DNA from: Bradyrhizobium sp. AUGA SZCCT0158
Lineage (GTDB): Bacteria > Pseudomonadota > Alphaproteobacteria > Rhizobiales > Xanthobacteraceae
DNA: 64,000 nt
Reading direction: 5' to 3'
NCBI RefSeq assembly: GCF_018130065.1
Contig: NZ_JAFCME010000018.1
Coordinates: 1 to 64,000, forward strand
The notes under the pieces are model-generated. The model was not told the origin of the DNA and ran no database searches. It saw nothing but the letters and a program-made list of their open reading frames with translations. The translations under genes and the position numbers were made by a program. Below are positions 41,494-49,789 of the stretch, one piece after another; position 1 is the stretch's first letter; each line of letters starts with the position of its first letter.

Positions 41494-43161
41494 TCACCCC
41501 AAATTCAATTCCTTGAAGAAGTCATTGCCCTTGTCGTCGATGATGATGAAGGCCGGGAAATCCACCACCTCGATGCGCCAGATCGCTTCCATGCCAAGTT
41601 CGGGATATTCCACCACCTCGACCTTCTTGATGCAGTGCTCGGCGAGGTTTGCCGCGGCGCCGCCGATCGAGCCGAGATAGAAGCCGCCGTGTTTCTTGCA
41701 GGCCTCGCGCACCGCGACCGCGCGGTTGCCCTTGGCGACCATCACCATCGATCCGCCAGCCGCCTGGAACTGGTCGACGAAGGAATCCATGCGTCCCGCG
41801 GTGGTCGGCCCGAAGGCGCCGGACGCGTAGCCGTCCGGCGTCTTGGCGGGACCGGCGTAATACACCGGATGGTTCTTGAAATAATCCGGCAGCGGCTCGC
41901 CCTTCTCCAGCCGCTCGCGCAACTTGGCGTGGGCGGAATCGCGCGCGACGATCATGGTGCCGGTCATCGAGACCCGCGTCTTGATCGGATGCTTTGAAAG
42001 CGTCGCCAGAATATCCTTCATCGGCTGGTTGAGATCGATTTTTACCACCTCGCCGCCGAGCGCCTGCTCGACCGCCGGCAAATATTGCGCGGGGTTGTGC
42101 TCAAGCTCCTCGAGATAGACGCCGTCTTTCGTAATCTTGCCGAGCACCTGGCGGTCGGCCGAACAGGACACGCCGAGACCGATGGGCAGCGACGCGCCGT
42201 GACGCGGCATCCGGATCACGCGCACGTCGTGGCAGAAATACTTGCCGCCGAACTGCGCGCCGACGCCGAGCGATTGCGTCATCTTCAAAATCTCCTGCTC
42301 CATCTCCAGATCGCGGAAGGCGTTGCCATCGGCCGATCCATGGGTGGGCAGCGCATCGAGATAGCGCGCGGACGCCAGCTTCACCGTCTTCATGCAAAGC
42401 TCGGCCGAGGTGCCGCCGATCACGATCGCCAGATGATAGGGCGGGCACGCGGCGGTGCCGAGGGTCAGCACCTTCTCCTTCAGGAACGCCAGCAGGCGAT
42501 CCTTGGTCAGCACCGACGGCGTCGCCTGGAACAGAAAACTCTTGTTGGCGGAACCGCCGCCCTTGGCCATGAACATGAACTTGTAGGCCAAGTCTATTTC
42601 TGAAGAGCCGCCCTCGGCGTAGATCTCGCACTGCGCCGGCATGTTGTTGGCGGTGTTCTTTTCCTCATACATCGAGATCGGCGCCACCTGCGAATAGCGC
42701 AGGTTACGGCGCAAATAGGCGTCGCGCGCGCCTTCCGAGAGCGCGGCCTCGTCGTCGCCATCGGTGATCACGCGGGCGCCCTTCTTGCCCATGATGATCG
42801 CGGTGCCGGTGTCCTGGCACATCGGCAGCACGCCGCCGGCGGCGATGTTGGCATTCTTCAGGAAATCGAACGCCACGAACTTGTCGTTGTCGCTGGCTTC
42901 CTTGTCCTCGAGGATGTTGGCCAGCTGCTTCAGATGGCCGGGGCGCAGATAATGATTGATGTCGCCGAAGGCGGCCTCGGACAGCGCCCGCAGCGCCTCG
43001 CGCGAGACCACCAGCATGTCCTTGCCAAGCACCTTCTCGACCCGCACGCCATCCGTCGTGATCTTCTTGTAGGGCGTGGTGTCCGCGCCCAGCGGAAACA
43101 GCGGCGTGTGCTTGTAGGGCGGAACGGGCTTTTGGTCGGGGAAAGCGGTCGGGGCGTTCAT
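41494..43161 (-). CDS. Fumarate hydratase, class I
   Basis: 555 residues from the ATG giving MNAPTAFPDQK; a GTG at 43206 is possible but unsupported. Class I [4Fe-4S] fumarase: VLPMCQDTGTAIIMGKKG with a cluster Cys, TLGTAACPPYHLAIVIGGTSAE, GVSCSADRQVLGKI and the C-terminal beta domain (GRMDSFVDQFQAAGGSMVMVAKGN, EVVDFPAFIIIDDKGNDFF). Converts fumarate and malate in the TCA cycle. Length is as usual for the homodimeric form. First gene of the three-gene unit. Confidence 0.95.
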   Translation of the reverse strand: MNAPTAFPDQKPVPPYKHTPLFPLGADTTPYKKITTDGVRVEKVLGKDMLVVSREALRALSEAAFGDINHYLRPGHLKQLANILEDKEASDNDKFVAFDFLKNANIAAGGVLPMCQDTGTAIIMGKKGARVITDGDDEAALSEGARDAYLRRNLRYSQVAPISMYEEKNTANNMPAQCEIYAEGGSSEIDLAYKFMFMAKGGGSANKSFLFQATPSVLTKDRLLAFLKEKVLTLGTAACPPYHLAIVIGGTSAELCMKTVKLASARYLDALPTHGSADGNAFRDLEMEQEILKMTQSLGVGAQFGGKYFCHDVRVIRMPRHGASLPIGLGVSCSADRQVLGKITKDGVYLEELEHNPAQYLPAVEQALGGEVVKIDLNQPMKDILATLSKHPIKTRVSMTGTMIVARDSAHAKLRERLEKGEPLPDYFKNHPVYYAGPAKTPDGYASGAFGPTTAGRMDSFVDQFQAAGGSMVMVAKGNRAVAVREACKKHGGFYLGSIGGAAANLAEHCIKKVEVVEYPELGMEAIWRIEVVDFPAFIIIDDKGNDFFKELNLG

Positions 43162-43284
43162 GGCTGGCTCGCAAGGTTTTTGGGGGCGGAAGCGTCCACG
43201 GGACACCCCGGCATTTGAACCGTTCTAAGGACTTTTGACACAAAAGGAAGGTTCCCGAATGGCCATCAGCAATCGAAATCGAGA

Positions 43285-43815
43285 ATGACGACTGTTCCCA
43301 CCGCAGTGTCGACCGAGACAGTGGCCGCCCTTCCCCCGGTCCCGCCGGCTGCTAGCCTGTCCGGCCTCAGCATCGCCCTGATCATCATCGCGGTGCTCGA
43401 ACTCCTCGACGGCATTTCGGTGGCATGGGGGATCTTCGGTGATCCTGAAATCGAGGTGGCAGCCATCAGCGCCGCTGCCAGCGCAATCCACCCGTTGCTG
43501 GCGCTGGCGGCCTTGGTATTCGCCGCCTTCGGGCGCGTGCGGCCTGCGATTGTCATGCTCGGCGCTGTCATCATCGTGACCTGGCTGAAATACATGCCAA
43601 CCGTGATGTCGTCAGGATTAGACGCGGTCGGCCTCGGCGCGATCTGGTCGCCTGCGCAGATCATCGCGTTTCCGCTAGTGGCTGTCTGTGCGATCGGCCT
43701 TGCAGCGCGCGACCGTCGCCTGCTCGTTGCGACCGCACTGGTGAGCCTTCCCACTTTGTTCAACATCGCCGCCATCATTGCGATTGTCATCGGCCTCGCC
43801 ATGCGCGGGACCTGA
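43285..43815 (+). CDS. Membrane protein (paralogue 1)
   Basis: 176 residues with about five helices (LSIALIIIAVLELLDGI, ALAALVFAAFGRVRPAIVMLGAVIIVTWLKYMP, LVAVCAIGLAAR, LVSLPTLFNIAAIIAIVIGLAM). Not a recognised named family. The next gene is a homologue with the same helix pattern, including HPLLALAALVFAAFGRVR versus HPVLALSALLFAAIGYVR. The two form a tandem duplication. Confidence 0.7.
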   Translation: MTTVPTAVSTETVAALPPVPPAASLSGLSIALIIIAVLELLDGISVAWGIFGDPEIEVAAISAAASAIHPLLALAALVFAAFGRVRPAIVMLGAVIIVTWLKYMPTVMSSGLDAVGLGAIWSPAQIIAFPLVAVCAIGLAARDRRLLVATALVSLPTLFNIAAIIAIVIGLAMRGT

Positions 43816-43847
43816 TGCACAACGCCGGCAAGATGAAGGGGAAACCG

Positions 43848-44393
43848 ATGACAACGGCCGAGATGCGCGCGCCTGCCCCGGCGGCCGGGACCGCGCCTGC
43901 CACGTCAGCGCCGCGCCGGATCGGCCTGCGCGTCGCGCTGTCTGTGATCGCGCTGCTGGAGCTCTCCTGGGGCATGTCGAGCGCGCCGACGCTGCTGGAG
44001 GATATGTCGAAAATCCCGGGTCACGGTATCGGCGCGGCCATCGTCAAGCTGCACCTTGCCGTCCATCCGGTGCTGGCGCTGTCGGCGCTGCTGTTCGCGG
44101 CCATCGGTTACGTGCGCCACGCGGTCATGGCGCTCGGCGCGGTCATGCTCATGACCTGGCTGAGCTACATGCCCTCGGTGATCAGGCACGGGCTCGCTTT
44201 CAACGGCCCTTACGCGGCGCTGGAAACATCAGTGCAAATCATCCTGTTCCCGCTGGTGGCCGCCTTTGCCATCGCCTGTGCGGCGCGCGACCAGCGGCTC
44301 GGGGCCGCCACGGCGCTGGTCAGCACGCCGACCCTGCTCAACCTGTTCACCACGATGGCGTTCTTTATCGCAATGACTACGCGCGGCTTCTGA
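43848..44393 (+). CDS. Membrane protein (paralogue 2)
   Basis: 181 residues from the ATG at 43848 (AAGGGGAAACCG upstream), though 43815 would overlap the preceding gene's end. Same layout as paralogue 1: HPVLALSALLFAAIGYVR, AVMLMTWLSYMPSV, LFPLVAAFAIACAARDQRLGAA and LVSTPTLLNLFTTMAFFIAM. Begins with an Ala/Pro-rich polar tail. Probably acts with its neighbour; function unknown. Confidence 0.7.
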   Translation: MTTAEMRAPAPAAGTAPATSAPRRIGLRVALSVIALLELSWGMSSAPTLLEDMSKIPGHGIGAAIVKLHLAVHPVLALSALLFAAIGYVRHAVMALGAVMLMTWLSYMPSVIRHGLAFNGPYAALETSVQIILFPLVAAFAIACAARDQRLGAATALVSTPTLLNLFTTMAFFIAMTTRGF

Positions 44394-44465
44394 TTGACAT
44401 TCGAATAGGCCTCTTGCAGGAAGCTGCCGCGCAAGCTTCAATGGGGCCCAGAGGGGCATTTACGA

Positions 44466-44939
44466 ATGATACCACGACGACACTTTCGCCGATCGGTCCT
44501 GCTCGCAGGCGCGCTGGCGCTGGCCGCTTTCTCAACCTCGCCGGCCCGCGCCGACCGCTGCGACGACGTCGCCAAGCAGCTCGCCGGCCAGATCGACGGG
44601 GTCAAGGTCAACTTCAAGGCCCGCAACATCGTCTATCTGACGCATCCCGCCACCAAGGAATTTTCGATCGGCTGCCGCGGCCAGAATTACTCGCTTGAGC
44701 TCTTTGCCAAGACCGACCGGAAATTCAAACCGGAATTCCTTGCACTGGTCGCCAACGCCGGCGCGCTCGTCTTCACCATTCCAAAGCCCGATGTCGTGAC
44801 CGGCTCGACGCGCTGCATGAAGCGGATGGGCATCCTGCGCGGCGACAAGGTCTCGATGCGCTTCCGCCGGCTCAACATGGAATGCACGCGGACCAAGACC
44901 GAGGCCTCGATTGCGGTCACCCGCGGCAAGGACGAGTAG
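44466..44939 (+). CDS. Exported hypothetical protein
   Basis: 157 residues with a signal peptide (FRRSVLLAGALALAAFSTSPARAD). Mature part has four Cys (RCDD, GCRG, TRCMKRM, MECTRTK) consistent with two periplasmic disulfides. Beta-rich pattern VKVNFKARNIVYLTHPATKEF. Not recognised. Follows the two membrane proteins but at 72 bp. Confidence 0.65.
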   Translation: MIPRRHFRRSVLLAGALALAAFSTSPARADRCDDVAKQLAGQIDGVKVNFKARNIVYLTHPATKEFSIGCRGQNYSLELFAKTDRKFKPEFLALVANAGALVFTIPKPDVVTGSTRCMKRMGILRGDKVSMRFRRLNMECTRTKTEASIAVTRGKDE

Positions 44940-45079
44940 CGGCGCCCCTTCGGGAATCCGCTGCGTTCTAATGAATTTTCGAGCGCCCCGTTCACCATTA
45001 GGCGGGATCGCCGGCCGGGATTCACACATCGTTCGCTTCAATGCCTCCAGTGTCGGAGGCAACGAAAAGGATGATGCCG

Positions 45080-45280
45080 ATGGATATCTCTGCTGTGTCC
45101 GCGCCGGTGCAGATCAAGCCGCCTGAAGCCAGCGCGCCCAAAACTGATCTAAAGCTCACGGAAGTGAAGCCCGCCGACGTACAAAACGGCGCCGCCGCCG
45201 ACGGCACGCGCCTGCCCAAGCCGACGCTGCTTGCCGCCCTGCCGCCCGGACAGGGAACGCGGGTCGACCAGCTCGCTTAG
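45080..45280 (+). CDS. Small Ala/Pro-rich protein
   Basis: 66 residues from the ATG at 45080; AAAAGG lies nine bases upstream and two earlier ATGs (45071, 45074) are too close to it. Composition is disordered (KPPEASAPKTDLKLTEVKPAD) with GTRLPKPTLLAALPPGQGTRVDQLA. Resembles small basic/acidic proteins found beside nodulation or envelope genes in rhizobia, but I cannot name it. Start is uncertain. Confidence 0.45.
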   Translation: MDISAVSAPVQIKPPEASAPKTDLKLTEVKPADVQNGAAADGTRLPKPTLLAALPPGQGTRVDQLA

Positions 45281-45369
45281 AGCCTGCTCGCCCTGGCCTT
45301 GTCGGGCCAAACGCCGCAAGTTTGCCGAAAAATCGCGCGATCATGATGCCCCAGCAATGGGGATACCGC

Positions 45370-46044
45370 ATGATCGCGAAGCTGTTGCTGCAGAACGCTT
45401 TGTTCGTCGTCGGGATGGGGGCGCTGCTGTTTGCCTCCGCCGGCACGCTGCATTGGCCCGGCGCGTGGGCATGCCTTGCGACCTCGGCGGTGCTCGGCCC
45501 GGCCTGCGGCCTGTGGCTTGCGAAAACCGATCCCGCGCTGCTCTCCGAACGGATGCGGCTGACGGCACGCGAGGAACAGCCGGCCGCCGACAAGAAATTT
45601 ATGCTGGTGTTCGCCGCCACGGGGTTGATCTGGTTCGTCGCGATGGGGCTGGACCGGCGCATGCAGGCCTCGGATGTCCCCCTGGCCCTGCAGGTGCTGG
45701 GCCTTGTCATGTACCTGCTCTCGACCGGCTTCATCATGTGGGTGTTTCGCGAAAACTCGTTCGCGGCCCCCGTGATCAAGGTACAGGCCGCGCGCGGCCA
45801 TCATGTGATCTCGACGGGGCCCTACGCCTTCGTCCGTCATCCCATGTACAGCGGCATCATGCTGTTTTTCATCGGCGTGCCGCTGCTGCTGGGATCCTGG
45901 TGGGGCGTGGCGCTGGCGCCGCTGTTCGCCATCCTGTTTGCGGTACGCGCCCGTATTGAGGAACGCACGCTGATCGCGGGCCTGCCGGGATATGCTGACT
46001 ACGCCGCCCGCGTGCGCTATCGTCTGGTTCCGGGAATCTGGTGA
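45370..46044 (+). CDS. Isoprenylcysteine/phospholipid methyltransferase-family membrane protein
   Basis: 224 residues from the ATG with GGGGA upstream (starts at 45322 or 45343 are possible). Four to five helices (FVVGMGALLFASAGTLHW, FAATGLIWFVAMGL, LQVLGLVMYLLSTGFIMWV, IMLFFIGVPLLLGSW). The ICMT/PEMT motif TGPYAFVRHPMYSGIMLFF with RHPxYxG and the downstream EERTLIAGLPGYADYAARVRYRLVPGIW are diagnostic (SAM binding Glu-Glu and R-H-P). A SAM-dependent methyltransferase of the inner membrane; substrate unknown. Close to the GFA gene (7 bp), so probably an operon. Confidence 0.85.
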   Translation: MIAKLLLQNALFVVGMGALLFASAGTLHWPGAWACLATSAVLGPACGLWLAKTDPALLSERMRLTAREEQPAADKKFMLVFAATGLIWFVAMGLDRRMQASDVPLALQVLGLVMYLLSTGFIMWVFRENSFAAPVIKVQAARGHHVISTGPYAFVRHPMYSGIMLFFIGVPLLLGSWWGVALAPLFAILFAVRARIEERTLIAGLPGYADYAARVRYRLVPGIW

Positions 46045-46051
46045 GGGACAC

Positions 46052-46411
46052 ATGCCTGAAAGCAAGACCTACACGGGCGGCTGCCATTGCGGCCAGGTTC
46101 GGTTCGAATGCACGACCGACCTCGCAATGGTGACCGCCTGCAATTGTTCGATCTGCACCAAGAAGGGCCTGCATATCACCTTCCTGGATCCGAAGAGCTT
46201 TCACCTCCGCGCCGGCGAGGACAATTTGCGCGAATATCTCTTCAACAAGCACGCGATCCGCCACCAGCTCTGCATCGATTGCGGCGTCCACGTCTTTGCG
46301 CGCGGCACCAGGCCCGACGGCAGCGACGTGGTGGCGCTCAATGTGAGCTGCATCGACGGCATCGAGCTATCGAAGCTGACGATGACGCCGGTGGACGGGC
46401 GGAGCAGGTGA
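46052..46411 (+). CDS. GFA-family protein (glutathione-dependent formaldehyde-activating-like)
   Basis: 119 residues. The zinc-binding Cys set is present: TGGCHCGQVRFEC, ACNCSICTKKGL and CIDCGVHVF (CxC, CxxC, CxxC patterns). This single-domain form is like Gfa/CENP-V proteins; most have unknown substrates. ATG with GAGGGACAC upstream. Downstream of the methyltransferase gene and followed by a family D repeat. Confidence 0.9.
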   Translation: MPESKTYTGGCHCGQVRFECTTDLAMVTACNCSICTKKGLHITFLDPKSFHLRAGEDNLREYLFNKHAIRHQLCIDCGVHVFARGTRPDGSDVVALNVSCIDGIELSKLTMTPVDGRSR

Positions 46412-46478
46412 CGGCTATGAACACCGTCATGGCCTGACATAGCCGTCTGAAGGACGGCGTCGCTTCCGCTCGCCTATC

Positions 46479-46550
46479 CCCGGCCATCCACGTCTTTCGC
46501 TCAGATCAAAAAGAAAGACGTGGATGCCCGGGTCAAGCCCGGGCATGACG
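46479..46550. repeat. Intergenic palindromic repeat, family D (second copy)
   Basis: CGGCCATCCACGTCTTTC (46480 region) pairs with GAAAGACGTGGATGCCCG across the short loop, followed by GGGTCAAGCCCGGGCATGACG. The same modules occur at 37677-37761. Lies between GFA and the convergent GST gene. Confidence 0.75.
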
Positions 46551-46563
46551 AGACCTGCGCCTC

Positions 46564-47271
46564 TCACACATCCAGCGCCTTGTAGCGCCGGAATATCCCG
46601 TCCTCGTTGAACGCGATCCGCCGCTCGCTGGCGAGATAGGCCTTGATGTTCGGCCGCGCGGCCACGCGGTCATGCAGCTCGACCAGGGCGGGAATGTTCT
46701 TTTCAAACGCTTTCATGCGCTTGGGAAAGGCGTAGCGCAGCCCCTCCACGATCTGGAACAGCGACAGGTCGACATAGGTCAGGCGCCGGCCGGTGACGTA
46801 GCCGCCGCCACCCGCGGCCAGCAACCCCTCGAAATAATCCAGATATTTCGGCACCCGTGACTTCCAGAATTCGGCGGTGCGCTTTTTGGCCGGCGCCTTC
46901 TGCTCCTCGTAATAGAGCGACGGACCAAGCGGATGATGGGTGTCGTGAACTTCCAGCACAAAATCCGTAATCGTGAGCTGCAACTGGTGCACCCACAGTC
47001 TTGCCGCTTCCGCCTTCGGCGCCAGCCCATGGCGCGCGCCGAGATAGAGCAGGATGTTGGCGGTCTGGCCGATCACGAGGTTTCCCGCTTTCAGGAACGG
47101 CGGCGCAAACGGCGGCGTGCCCTTTGCCGTCTCCATCATCTTCATCATCGTGCTGGTGCCGTTGCCGCTTCGCGCCACGTCGGTATAGGCCGCGCCGGCT
47201 TCTTCCAGTGCAAGCCGGACGTATTCGCCGCGGCCCTGAATATGTGGCCAGTAATACAGTTGATAGCGCAT
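46564..47271 (-). CDS. Glutathione S-transferase family protein
   Basis: 235 residues from the ATG at 47271 (TTGGAG upstream). N-terminal thioredoxin-like domain YQLYYWPHIQGRGEYVRLALEEAGAAYTD (GRGE motif) with PFAPPFLKAGNLVIGQTANILLYLG and a C-terminal helical domain VHDTHHPLGPSLYYE...LLAAGGGGYVTGRRLTYVDLSLFQIVEGL (Asp of the N-capping box). Transfers glutathione or acts as a peroxidase in the cytoplasm. Related to sigma-type GSTs. A 13-bp direct repeat (CAAGGACCTGTAG region, 47284-47310) lies before the start. Confidence 0.88.
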   Translation of the reverse strand: MRYQLYYWPHIQGRGEYVRLALEEAGAAYTDVARSGNGTSTMMKMMETAKGTPPFAPPFLKAGNLVIGQTANILLYLGARHGLAPKAEAARLWVHQLQLTITDFVLEVHDTHHPLGPSLYYEEQKAPAKKRTAEFWKSRVPKYLDYFEGLLAAGGGGYVTGRRLTYVDLSLFQIVEGLRYAFPKRMKAFEKNIPALVELHDRVAARPNIKAYLASERRIAFNEDGIFRRYKALDV

Positions 47272-47504
47272 CGACGGCATCTCCAAGGACCTGTAGCAAG
47301 GACCTGTAGCAAGAACCCTGCTTGCAGCCATAACACATCAATCCGTATTTCGTTCGTCGCAATGCCGGCCGGTCCTGACGCCCGTCGCCACACAACTGCG
47401 TTTCGCACGGCCTGAATTCTCCACAGGTGCGAATCTGTCCGAAGGCGGGAGGCCGTGTTAGGTTCTTGCTGGGTGCCGGATTCCTCAACACGAAGGAGCA
47501 TGGG

Positions 47505-47954
47505 ATGGCGGATAACAAGAAGAAGCGCGGCGGTGCCGATGCCGCGCTGATCGCAATGAGCGAGGCTTACGAAGTCGCCTATTGGTCGAAGAAATTGAAG
47601 ATCACGCCGGCCCAGCTGAAAGCCGCCGTCAAGAAGGTCGGCCACTCAGCCAGGAAAGTGGAAGCCTATATCGGGGAGCAGAAGCACAAGGCCGCCGACC
47701 GCGCCCTGATCGCCATCAGCCAGCCCCACGAAGTCCGCTACTGGTCGAAGAAATTCAAGGTCACCCCGGCGAAACTGAAGGCTGCCGTCGCTGCCGCCGG
47801 GCATTCGTCGAGAAACGTCGGCGCCTATCTGGCCAAGAAGAAAACGACCAAGAAGAAAGCCGCCAAAAAGACCGTCAAGAAGACCGTCAAAAAGGCAGCG
47901 AAAAAGAAAACGGCCAAAAAGAAGAGCGCCAGGAAGGCGTCAAAGAAAAAGTAA
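47505..47954 (+). CDS. Tandem DUF3606 protein with histone-H1-like lysine tail
   Basis: 149 residues, AAGGAG six bases before the ATG. Residues about 10-55 and 64-108 are two copies of a DUF3606 motif: MSEAYEVAYWSKKLKITPAQLKAAVKKVGHSARKVEAYI and ISQPHEVRYWSKKFKVTPAKLKAAVAAAGHSSRNVGAYL (key: W-S-K-K-x4-T-P-A-x-L-K-x-A-V). The last 40 residues are almost only Lys, Ala and Thr (KKTVKKTVKKAAKKK), like eukaryotic H1 or bacterial HU/AlgP tails. A nucleoid-binding protein is likely. Most DUF3606 proteins are single-domain and lack the tail. Confidence 0.85.
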   Translation: MADNKKKRGGADAALIAMSEAYEVAYWSKKLKITPAQLKAAVKKVGHSARKVEAYIGEQKHKAADRALIAISQPHEVRYWSKKFKVTPAKLKAAVAAAGHSSRNVGAYLAKKKTTKKKAAKKTVKKTVKKAAKKKTAKKKSARKASKKK

Positions 47955-47961
47955 AAGAAAA

Positions 47962-47982
47962 AGGCCGCCTGAAAGGCGGCCT
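47962..47982. terminator. Bidirectional hairpin terminator
   Basis: AGGCCGCC-TGAAA-GGCGGCCT, 8-bp arms, 7 bp after the DUF3606 stop. On the minus strand it is followed by a T-rich run (TTTTTCTTTTACTTTTTC), so it also works as a terminator for the convergent minus-strand gene at 48083-48460. Confidence 0.65.
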
Positions 47983-48082
47983 CAAAGCCGGGCATAGCTT
48001 TCTTCGAGCATCAGCGCCGCGATCGCGCAGGCCCGTCGCCGGACAGGGCGACGGTGTCAGGGAATCGCGGCTGGCGTGAGGC

Positions 48083-48460
48083 TCAATAGCCGCAGGTGGC
48101 GCAGCGCGGCGCGACCGGCGCATAATAGGCACGGGCCGGCGCAACCATTTCAACGCGCTGCTGGACGGCGTATCGCGGGGCTATCCGTTCATAGTGGACG
48201 CGGCCGGGCGAGACCATCACGGTCTTCGGCACCATCACAGTGCGATAGCGCGCCGGGGTGCGATACGCGGTGACGCGGCCGGGCGAAACCATCACGGTTT
48301 CCTGCACGGTGCGGTACTCCGCTGGGATCACCTGCTGCACGTATTGCGGACCGCAGCAGGGCTGCGGCTGGTAGCACGAATAGCAGCCAGCCGACGCGGC
48401 GGTCGGAGCGACAATGGCGGCGAGCGCGGTGGCGAAGGCGGCGGCAATAACGCGAGACAT
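48083..48460 (-). CDS. Exported repeat-containing protein
   Basis: 125 residues. A Sec signal (AFATALAAIVAPTAASAG) precedes a Cys-rich stretch (CYSCYQPQPCCGP) and three or more copies of a short motif: TVMVSPGRVTAYRT, TVMVPKTVMVSPGRVHYER, EMVAPARAYYAPV (core TVMVSPGRV-x-Y). Tyr- and Val-rich repeat proteins of this type are common small exported proteins in Bradyrhizobium. ATG at 48460; function unknown, perhaps surface-associated. Confidence 0.8.
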   Translation of the reverse strand: MSRVIAAAFATALAAIVAPTAASAGCYSCYQPQPCCGPQYVQQVIPAEYRTVQETVMVSPGRVTAYRTPARYRTVMVPKTVMVSPGRVHYERIAPRYAVQQRVEMVAPARAYYAPVAPRCATCGY

Positions 48461-48614
48461 GACAATACCTGCTGGCTTGAAGAAAATTCGTGAAGTTGCA
48501 CGCAACTTCGTCCGTTTGAATGATCTAGCCGAGCAACACCAAGCGTCAACTTGAAAAGAATATTTACCTTGACGAACATCGCTAACGCTTCCTGAACGAG
48601 GCGATCCGGGCTTG

Positions 48615-48658
48615 CATCCTTCGAGACGCCGCGCAAGCGCGCGGCTCCTCAGGATGAG
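48615..48658. repeat. Intergenic repeat, family A (partial)
   Basis: CATCCTTCGAGACGC followed by a CGGCTCCTCAGGATGAG module: the same elements as at 13140-13235, in a different arrangement, in the spacer between the repeat protein and the convergent-facing amidohydrolase gene. Confidence 0.6.
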
Positions 48659-48776
48659 GTCCACTAGCTCAGGATGAAATCTCAGCTCCTCAAGGTGAGG
48701 AGCGCGTCTTCGCGCGTCTCCGGACGATGCTGGGCATCGCCGGACGAACCATGAGGCCACCGAACCGAACAATGTC

Positions 48777-49610
48777 TCAGCCGCGCACGCTCGCATAATC
48801 CCAGCCGATCCAGGCGCAGAGCGCGCGGCCCATCACGTCGTCCAGATCGGCGCCCTTCAACCACGGCAGCTCCTCGGTGAAGAACGTGACGCATTGCCGG
48901 TAGCTGCACGGCATCCGCGTGATGTCGGTGCCCCAGAACATCCGCTTCGGCCCATAGGCATCGAAGATGCGGTGCAGCCCGTCATGGATGTTGCGGAACG
49001 GATAGGGCTCGGTCGAATAATGCGGCGCACCGGTCGCCTTGACCGCGACGTTCGGCAGTTGCGCGAGCGCCACCAGTTCATCGAGATGGACGAACGCCTC
49101 GGCGTCCCGTCCGTGCCGGTTCAGGCCGCAATGATCCAGGATCATCTTCAGGCCGGGATGGCATTCGGCGATCTCGCGAAACTTCGGCAGGAACAATCCG
49201 CCCATCATCGCCAGCGGCAGCCCCTCCTGTTCGGCCGCGGGCCACAGCCAGTCGAGCGAGCCGTCGTAGAGCCATTTCTGGTGCGCTTCCAGCAGCAGCG
49301 GCCAGCGCAGGCCCATCATGCCGGGCTGCGCGCGCCAGCCGTGGACCAGCTTGCGGTTGTCAGGATCTTCGAGCGGAAAATTGCCCATGATGGCAAAGCG
49401 GTCTGGATAAGTCCGGGCCGCCTCGATCGCCAGCGCGTTGGAATCGGGATCCCAGCCGGCCGGCGGATGGATGAGCGCGGCGTCCACCCCTGCCTCGTCC
49501 ATCTCGGCCAAGACTTCCTCGGCCGTGAATTTTTCGACTTTGCGGTGCAGGCCGGAGGTCGGCGTCACGGTTTGCGACCAGATATGAACCTGCGCGTCGA
49601 TGATCTTCAT
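48777..49610 (-). CDS. Amidohydrolase (amidohydrolase_2-type metal-dependent)
   Basis: 277 residues. The N-terminus MKIIDAQVHIWSQ carries the DxHxW-type metal motif and MILDHCGLNRHG, AVKATGAPHYS and MFWGTDITRMP the other conserved segments of the amidohydrolase_2 family (TIM-barrel), which includes lactonases and decarboxylases. It probably hydrolyses a lactone or acts on a dicarboxylic ring; substrate unknown. Single gene; ATG start. Confidence 0.88.
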   Translation of the reverse strand: MKIIDAQVHIWSQTVTPTSGLHRKVEKFTAEEVLAEMDEAGVDAALIHPPAGWDPDSNALAIEAARTYPDRFAIMGNFPLEDPDNRKLVHGWRAQPGMMGLRWPLLLEAHQKWLYDGSLDWLWPAAEQEGLPLAMMGGLFLPKFREIAECHPGLKMILDHCGLNRHGRDAEAFVHLDELVALAQLPNVAVKATGAPHYSTEPYPFRNIHDGLHRIFDAYGPKRMFWGTDITRMPCSYRQCVTFFTEELPWLKGADLDDVMGRALCAWIGWDYASVRG

Positions 49611-49734
49611 GGACTCGTTCCGTCATTCCGGAATGGTGCACAAGCACCGTATCTCAGATGCGCATCGCGCATCGGGGAATCCCAGGATTCCCCGCCGCGA
49701 CAATCGTTATTCCGGATCCATACCGGCAAAGCAA

Positions 49735-49764
49735 AAGGCGCCGCGGAATCAACCGCGGCGCCTT
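49735..49764 (-). terminator. Intrinsic terminator of the Tim44-like gene
   Basis: AAGGCGCCGCGG-AATCAA-CCGCGGCGCCTT: 12-bp perfect arms, 26 bp beyond the minus-strand stop at 49790. On the minus strand the stem ends in TTTTGCTTTG, so a classical Rho-independent terminator is formed. Confidence 0.8.
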
Positions 49765-49789
49765 CAATCTTTTAGCGTTCAGCAGAAGA

